DNA of 34,081 nucleotides from Ochromonas danica. Its lineage: Eukaryota > Sar > Chrysophyceae > Chromulinales > Chromulinaceae. This document shows, piece after piece, positions 27,699 to 34,081 of the stretch. The stretch is from the NCBI GenBank assembly GCA_015146655.1, contig VKHL01000137.1, forward strand, positions 1 to 34,081, in the 5' to 3' direction. Position 1 is the stretch's first letter; every line of letters starts with the position of its first letter. Position numbers and translations under genes: made by a program. The notes under the pieces are model-generated. The model was not told the DNA's origin. It did no database searches and saw only the letters and a program-made list of their open reading frames with translations.

Positions 27699-30600
27699 AT
27701 GGAGATGATGGAGATGGAAGAAGAATTCTTTGCACTTGAAGATATTCTACAAACACTTGGTGTGATGAGAGTTCCTGATGTGATTCATAAGCATTGCCAA
27801 CCATTTTGCTCACTGTTACAAAGAAAGATGAAGGTAAGCTATGATTGATGATGTTAGTTGACTAGTAGGCCATCTGAAGCAATCTGATGAGCTTGGCCTC
27901 ATTAGTTAGTCTTGCATCACCTGTCTGCTGTGTATTTTCTGTCTGTCTTGTATCTGTCTGTTGTGGATGATGAGGACCTCATATCGTCTGTACTGTGTGG
28001 TTGAGTATATACGTACTTCTGTTGATAGTCTGTGTGCTGCTTTGATTGTGATCACATCTCATCTGTTTCTTTCTCTTACTTTTGGTTTGCTTCTTTCTTT
28101 GATGGTACAGTGCTTAAAAGTCATGGTGGTCAAGAATAATGCCAATTTGATCTTCTTTGATCAACATGCTTTCGATGTCAATCTGAAGCGTATCTTAATG
28201 GTCTCTGAAGATATTATCCAAGATACAAGAATGACTGCAGATATGAAAGATATGCTCTCTCCATCAGTTAGCGCCTATTTGGGTATGCCTCTTCTTCTCG
28301 ATGGTGGGAAATGGGGAACACTTCTTGTGTTTTATTCTTCACCTCATTTCTTTACTCCCAAGGAGATTTCTCTCATTGATGAAGTGAAAGTCATGATATC
28401 AGAAAGATATGTTCTCCAAAGACAACGTATCGTAGATGATACCGTAGCTAATTTGTTGATTACCTCTGTCTTAATGTCCGGTATTAAACTCTATCTGACT
28501 ATTGCAACAACATGTTTAAAGAAAATGGACGAAGAATTTGAGAAAATACGAAAATCGCCATCGATGAGTCGAGGATGGGGAGAGATGGCCACCTTGTGCA
28601 ATCGGTTAGAAAAGACTTACAATCAGTTAGAAATCGCGATTGAACGTGCTTTATCGTTGGCAAAGAACTATACCATGACTGATCGGAAAAGTTATTATAT
28701 GTCTTGTTTTCAAAGTCAAGCGACAGGATTTATGAAGGTGAGCCTTTGGTGTTTGCTTTGGTTTATCGTGCTGACCTTGTGCTGACCTCGTGCTGACCTC
28801 ATCATTTGTGTCAATAGAGTATGAATGAAGTTTTGGACAATCTCAGTCGGATAATGCCTGAACATCATCTTATGTGGTCCTATCGACTGGAGAGTGAAGA
28901 CCATCAACATCAACTCGCTCATTGTAGTCATCGCACGTTCTCCTCACATCTTCTCTTCTTCTTAGAAGGTTTAGTTGATCGGTGGTCAACGTCTTGTTCT
29001 TCTGCTCATATCTCCTTCACTTTTCAACCAAAAGGAAAAGTTATCACTTATCATCCTCCAACAAGCAGAGGGAAGAGGAAGCATGCAGATATTTTCACGG
29101 AGGAAGGTGGTGAAGATAATGCTGGTAATGAAACACAGAAACGACGTCATGACCATATGATGAAGATCACCTCCAACATCCTCCTAAAACAAATGATAGT
29201 ATCCAATCCCTATCAAAGTGCTCTCTATCATCATCTGGAATCAACTTTTGATGACAGCGATAGTGTTGATAGCTCTAGTGGAGGTGAGGATATAAAACAG
29301 AAGGTGGACGCCAAAGAAGAGGGAATGAGAACAGGCGAACAAGTTTGTTCTACTCCACGAATGCCTCGTGTGACTAACTTGTCTATTCAGACCTCTCCTT
29401 CTCAGCCTTCTCGTCGTTGGATCACACCTACACCATCAACCAACGCAATTGTTGGCGGTGGTAGCGTGAACGATCTTTGGGGTAGTTCTAATCAACCCCT
29501 ACATCCTCGTATTCGAGCCTTGTCCATGATGGGTCATAACAACAGCCATGCCAAACCGTGTGCTAGTAACAAGAAGAGCAATGAGGGCAAGATTCAATAT
29601 GGCTACTTGAGAGTTTTCTTCCAACCATTAGATCTCATCTATATTCAGGAAGACCATCATAGTCCATCTAATGGTGGCGGAACAAGCTCCAATCTATCAA
29701 ATAGGAGGCTTCGTACATTACAACAGACGGACAGTGCGGTCAATATCGGTCGTCCTCCATTATCAGCGAGCGGTCAGAGAAAGGCTAATGCCTCTCGTAG
29801 TCCATCTAGCGTAACGCCACAAAGTGCCTCTGGAGGTGAAGTAAAACAACCAAAAAGTCCATCGATGCGACAACGTAAGCGAGTTGCTCCTTCTCCGGCT
29901 CCTTCCCCGGCTCCTACTCCAGCTGTTACCTCTTCATCAGCCTCAAGTGGTGCTCGTACTTTCTTTGCTGATGATGCAGATATCCTCGCTGCTGCTGAAG
30001 AAGCTGAGCATGGTTCGTCTTCCTCATCCTCTTTCTATGTCACGCTGCCGACTACCCTTTCCACTCAACCATTGGGTGGCCCTAGTCGACAAAGGGTTGA
30101 ACGAGCTGTGTTGGAGATGGATCAGCCTGCCATGAATGGCTTTGAAGATGTTGTCATCTCACCATATCGTCGTAGCTTAGAGCTCTTACATGTCTTGGAT
30201 GATTTCTTACAAGATATTGATCCTCAAGCACATGCTACCCTGGTTCCACCCCGCCAACAACAAATAGCTACTGCTTCCTGCCTGGCAGAGGAAGATGCAA
30301 TGGCTTTTATGATCTCATTGCCTTGTTTCTTTATCTTAGATGAGAGGCAATGCGAAGACACGAAGAAGGAGGCATCTGAACCGATGGAAGGTGGCGGTGA
30401 TGATAGTAATGGGGGACGTGTTACAATGGCGGCAACACCTTCGACCAATAAACCAGCAAGTATCTTAGTGACGAATTCGAGCATTAAAGCATGTTCCTTC
30501 TCAGGCAAAAGTGGACTGGGAGGTGGTGCACAGAGTGCCAGTAGTGACGTCACTGAATGTGATGCTTATTCTACTACCCCATCCATAGATCGTAGCAAGA

Positions 30601-31244
30601 CAGTTAGTGTTGATGGTACTACACCTTCTTCAGAGAAGAGACTTCGCTTTGTTTCGATGCCAGAGGGCTCATCAAGTAAGAAGAGACAACAGCAGAAACT
30701 GATCGGTCAAGAAGAAGGGGAAGATATGGAAGGTCCACTCTATTCCATGGCCATGATAGCACGTGATGATGTCATCGCTACTACTCCTCGACGGCGTACT
30801 AGCAGCAGTACAGAGACGGTCATATCTAATGGAGATTCGCCTCGTAGTCGGTCGGGCAGTATCTCTTTGCGTGGCAGTTTTTCTGAATCGCTTTATAAAG
30901 CTTTGTCCACCGTGGGAAAAGCCGTCGCAAATGTCTTCTCAACGTCTCGTCCAACCACAGCGACAAGCGCTGCCCCTGCCCCGAGTGCATCCTCTGTTAC
31001 TCCATCGAATGGGATAGCTCCGTTTTCCATTCACGATTTGTATCCTTCGGCAGGTAGTTCAAAAAGCTGTGCGAGCAATTACAGTCATGGCAGCAATGCG
31101 AGTGGTGGTAGCAGCCATAGTGGTAGTAGTTATGGTAGCAAGAAGACGAAAAAATCCAAGGTATTACCCGAGTCACTTCCATTGGTAAAGGAAGAAGTCA
31201 CACAGCGAGACTCCGTCCTCCTTCAAACCTCCTCAATGGGTTGA
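27699..31244 (+). CDS. GAF-domain protein with long disordered C-terminus, three exons (1062 aa)
   Basis: Exons 27699-27833, 28111-28737 and 28818-31244, all joined in phase 0. Start MEMMEMEEEFFALEDILQTL. Residues about 20-160 form a GAF domain: VMVVKNNANLIFFDQ, VSEDIIQDTR, then YLGMPLLLDGGKWGTLLVFY and FFTPKEISLIDEVKVMI, the classic GAF end. A helical region follows (about 160-270), then a conserved-looking stretch with PEHHLMWSYRL. The remaining ~750 residues are Ser/Pro-rich with basic clusters (GKRKHAD, RQRKRV) that look like nuclear signals, and APSPAPSPAPTPA. GAF domains bind small ligands or mediate dimers, often in signalling proteins. No kinase, cyclase or phosphodiesterase catalytic domain is evident. 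An ATG at 27967 inside intron 1 gives an alternative hydrophobic N-terminus. Confidence 0.75.
27834..28110 (+). other. 277-nt intron 1 of the GAF gene
   Basis: Donor AAG|GTAAGC, acceptor GGTACAG|TGC with a T-rich tract before it. Joining completes the start of the GAF domain. Its last 150 nt are open in the downstream frame, so an alternative start at 27967 is possible. Confidence 0.7.
28738..28817 (+). other. 80-nt intron 2 of the GAF gene
   Basis: Donor AAG|GTGAGC, acceptor TCAATAG|AGT. It contains three tandem GTGCTGACCT units (28769-28799), each with a branch-point-like CTGAC. Confidence 0.8.
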
Positions 31245-32524
31245 ACGCGGTATGAGTTACTCAATGTATAATCCAGCAACAATACGATAGCAAACGTCAC
31301 ATGAAGTTACTCTGTGGTGGTAGTTATGACATCCACTTAATGGGTTAGTCTAACAATTACCAACAAATAAGGAGTTGTGGCGTCGATTTACAAAAGCTCA
31401 AGCCAACCAGATTATTATATGCATTATGATAATAATGATTTCTTTATTAATCGTGTCCTGTTTTCTATCTCTAATATGATATGATATGATTTAATATCCT
31501 ACGATAACACACTGACGGTTTGGAATAATGGTTACACTATCAACCATTAGTTATGAAAACATGCCAACAAACCAACCAACTACACTATCTACAAGATAAT
31601 ATCATTGTACAAAAAATATGCTATGATATCAGATCTTAATCAATAAAACAATGAAAAGGCTATAAAACGTAAGCAACAACATGATGAAAGTTATTCCCAC
31701 AAGATGATGATGACAGGATTTAGTAGTTATGGCATATTATACTCTAAGCTGCTAATGAACTACTGTGTATGACTGTGTATGACATGACTGGTCCTACCAC
31801 CACGGCAAAGCAGGATGTTTGGTTTGTCCTTGAAGGCAAAATGTGTGCTTGGTGTGTGTCAATCAAATTTATGATGATGGTGGTAACAATAGTGATTGCT
31901 TTTATCCTTCGTTTGTTTTCTTGTTGTTTGTTGATGCTTTGTGGTGGTGATTTACTTGAACGCAAAACCTAGAATTTGATTTTTTTAAGATGATGTTGCT
32001 AAGGAGGATGATGAATGTTGTTGTGGTTCTCCAAGTAGTCTAAATTTGGATAGTGAACTCTATGTTGTTTATTATCGCTCTATGTCTTACTCGTCAGCAT
32101 TCGACCCTCTTGACTTAGTGTAGTGACTGGAAGGTTCTTCCATGTTACTACATATGATCCAATAATACTTTTTGTTTGTTGCTTGTCGCAATATTGCTGA
32201 CGGTAGTAGTAGTAGCAAGTGATGATAATAGTGGTAATGAGAGGAAGAGTGAAGAATGTCTCTCCTTCTTTACTTCTTCCTTTCATACACGCAAATGATG
32301 ATGAACTATTTGTATCTTATGATGAGAGTCTGCTTGTCATATTGACCTTAAAGGGATGAGTCAACACATACGATGACTAACCAAAATGGTATAATATGAT
32401 TAAGCTCTTGATCAACAGATATAAGAATAATAAACAATGGTTATACCTCCTTTTATGATCAGATGGTTTAGGTTTAGGTTTAGATTAGGTTATAGTCTTA
32501 TTGTTTTTTTCTGTTCCACAACAA

Positions 32525-32546
32525 TGACCTTATGATAACAAGGTCA
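32525..32546. repeat. Inverted repeat TGACCTT-8-AAGGTCA
   Basis: Perfect 7-bp arms around an 8-base spacer. Could be a protein-binding site or chance. Confidence 0.4.
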
Positions 32547-33105
32547 ATGTTATGGCACTCTTTATTATATACCACATGCTGTTCTCAACATTATTGGTTT
32601 TAGCTACTGTTTTTTTGTTTTTAATTGAAGCAATGTAGTGAATAGTTTGGATATTGTTTGATCTCAAGCTGTTTTCCCCCCTCTGAGATAATATTGTTCT
32701 TCGTCATATCCTGATTTCCCTACTAATGTCATAGATAACAACAACAACAACTTCATGAACTACTAGTAGTCTAGCTACTTCATCAACACATTAGATACGT
32801 ACCTACAGTACCAGACTGACTGCCTTTCTCATTCATGATATACTAGTATATACTGTTAACATACAATATCATGGATATGACTTGATGTCTCTCTGTCTCT
32901 CTTCTGGTCTTTTCAATGTCATTGTCATTGTTGTTGATCATTACCTCTGTCATCAATATCATCATCATTATTATCATCATTGATCTCAATATCTTCACAT
33001 CATTGTCTGTGGAGACCTCTCAAAGGTGATGATGATAGTAATGTGATAGAGTGTAAGATGATGATCCAACAAGACAACAAGTCGCTGCTTTCTTTGTTTG
33101 GGAGC

Positions 33106-33165
33106 CATCATCATCATCATCATCATCCTTCTTCTTCTTCTTCTTCTTCTTCTTCTTCTTCTTCT
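33106..33165. repeat. (CAT)7 followed by (CTT)12 microsatellite
   Basis: Seven CAT units run directly into about twelve CTT units; read in one frame it gives a false poly-His/poly-Ser protein. Confidence 0.95.
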
Positions 33166-33297
33166 CATTCCTCCTGCAATGACTCTTCTTGTTGTTCTTC
33201 TCTTGCTTTGAGTTGATTGAGATGAGAGTTAGACTGGCAGTCTAGTCTATTGATGATAGTTAATACTAGTAGTACTTTATAGTCTGGTCTAGACAGG

Positions 33298-33316
33298 TTG
33301 TTGTTGTTGTTGTTGT
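33298..33316. repeat. (TTG)6 microsatellite
   Basis: Six uninterrupted TTG units. Confidence 0.9.
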
Positions 33317-33580
33317 TTATGTTGTGATTTGTGTTGTAAGAATCCTGACAAACTTCTTGATAGACTTCATATCATCATTGGATAAGGGTAGCTAGTCCTC
33401 AAATTAGTGTGAGAACTTACACCACCAACCAAACTTCACTAATCTATAGCAAAAGAGGGCGGAACTTCTGATAGGATAGTCTGAGCTATTTCTTGTAAAC
33501 AAGACCAATTGCAAGAGAAACGAATTGTCACTGGGCGCCTTGTATCGGTAGGTTTTTGGTGGTCAATCGATACTGTATCG

Positions 33581-33611
33581 GTATCGTATCGGGTCGAAAA
33601 CGATACGATAC
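33581..33611. repeat. Perfect 11-bp inverted repeat in a GTATCG-rich segment
   Basis: GTATCGTATCG at 33581-33591 is the reverse complement of CGATACGATAC at 33601-33611, with a 9-base loop. Further TGTATCGGTA units lie at 33541 and 33573, so it is part of a small degenerate repeat. Confidence 0.8.
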
Positions 33612-34081
33612 GACACCAATAGGTTACAGTACCGGAGCACAGGCTGATCCGGGCAAGACTTTTCCGGGACCCACCACCGTTTCGCAAAACAATGGGTGAT
33701 TGCGCATTCACTCAAAGGCGGAAAAACGGGTTTTCCACGCAAATAGGAAACTCAATTTGCCACACAAACAAACTTCCAGTGCCTTTATTCCAAAATGAGG
33801 ACAAGAAAAGCAAGGCTGGGGGCTCGAAGAACTATAACAGAGCCTTCCTTCACGACCCCTTCCTTTTCTTCCAGCAAGAAAGCTCGACGAGACAAAGAAT
33901 AAGGGGAAGGGCCAGAAGAAGGGAGAGCATAAGCAGGGTATGGTCATGCACAAAAAGGAAATGACGAGGATAAATATGCAGTTGTAGCTTATTTTGTCTG
34001 GAAATGCGAACGGCGTGGTGCTACCTGGTATTGGAGCCAGCTGCAGTAGGGGCAAGCAAGTAGCACTTCCTCGCTGCAGGT

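Larger units (their letters stand above)
31245..34081. other. Gene-poor, simple-repeat-rich right end
   Basis: About 2.8 kb. From 31245 to 33000 it is AT-rich with only short ORFs. It contains short inverted repeats (32525-32546, 32838-32851), a TTTAGG run, microsatellites (33106-33165, 33298-33316) and a GTATCG inverted repeat (33581-33611). The last 450 bases have a different, less AT-rich composition with several short ORFs (for example ATG at 33795, 35 codons, basic); possibly exons of a gene continuing to the right, not supportable alone. Confidence 0.5.

Noticed and set aside
32980-33216. Poly-His/poly-Ser ORF
   Set aside because: It is a CAT/CTT microsatellite read in one frame.
33692-34055. 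Short ORFs on both strands at the right edge
   Set aside because: Overlapping frames on both strands without a recognisable domain; possibly exons of a gene continuing outside but not supportable here.

Overview
The window is nuclear DNA of a single-celled eukaryote. The genes are protein-coding, mostly long and nearly intronless, with a few short GT-AG introns (67, 68, 74 and 80 nt, plus one of 277 nt). Serine- and glutamine-rich low-complexity protein segments, many microsatellites and the gene families present (plant-like leucine-rich-repeat surface proteins, a Munc13/MUN protein, PX, GAF and mitochondrial carrier proteins) all point to a protist or early-branching fungus-like lineage. The sequence alone does not let me name the clade. 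I see no prokaryotic operon signals, tRNA, rRNA or CRISPR.

Layout. From 1 to 10769 are two minus-strand tandem paralogues encoding very large surface proteins: a secreted leucine-rich-repeat (LRR) ectodomain, one membrane crossing, a charged linker and then a multi-pass membrane region. Copy B (5331-10769) is intact, 1812 aa. Copy A (1-4525, running off the left edge) carries a 41-nt net deletion near 2213-2218 that shifts the frame and ends the LRR protein at 802 aa. The rest of copy A is nevertheless open, in the shifted frame, all the way to the window edge. From 11263 to 18377 is one minus-strand gene, joined here across a 68-nt intron, for a 2348-aa C2-MUN-C2 protein of the Munc13/UNC13 type. 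From 18378 to 21164 is a patchwork without a convincing complete gene: a duplicated 5' fragment of the neighbouring acetyltransferase gene, an orphan ORF, a PGK-type kinase-like motif and simple repeats. From 21165 to 25318 are a GNAT acetyltransferase (minus), a PX-domain protein (plus, 67-nt intron completes the PX domain) and a mitochondrial carrier (minus, 74-nt intron adds the correct N-terminus). From 25869 to 26863 is a foldback-repeat array built of 73-77 bp hairpins inside a duplicated 411-bp unit. From 27699 to 31244 is a three-exon GAF-domain protein (1062 aa). The last 2.8 kb is AT-rich and simple-repeat-rich with no gene I can support.

How the genes fit together. There is no operon logic. 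Themes are membrane surface sensing or adhesion (LRR/multi-pass pair) and membrane traffic (Munc13-like, PX). The most unusual items are the LRR-ectodomain/multi-pass fusion pair with one member converted to a probable secreted ectodomain, the hairpin array, and a palindromic CCATGG-type motif found upstream of several genes.
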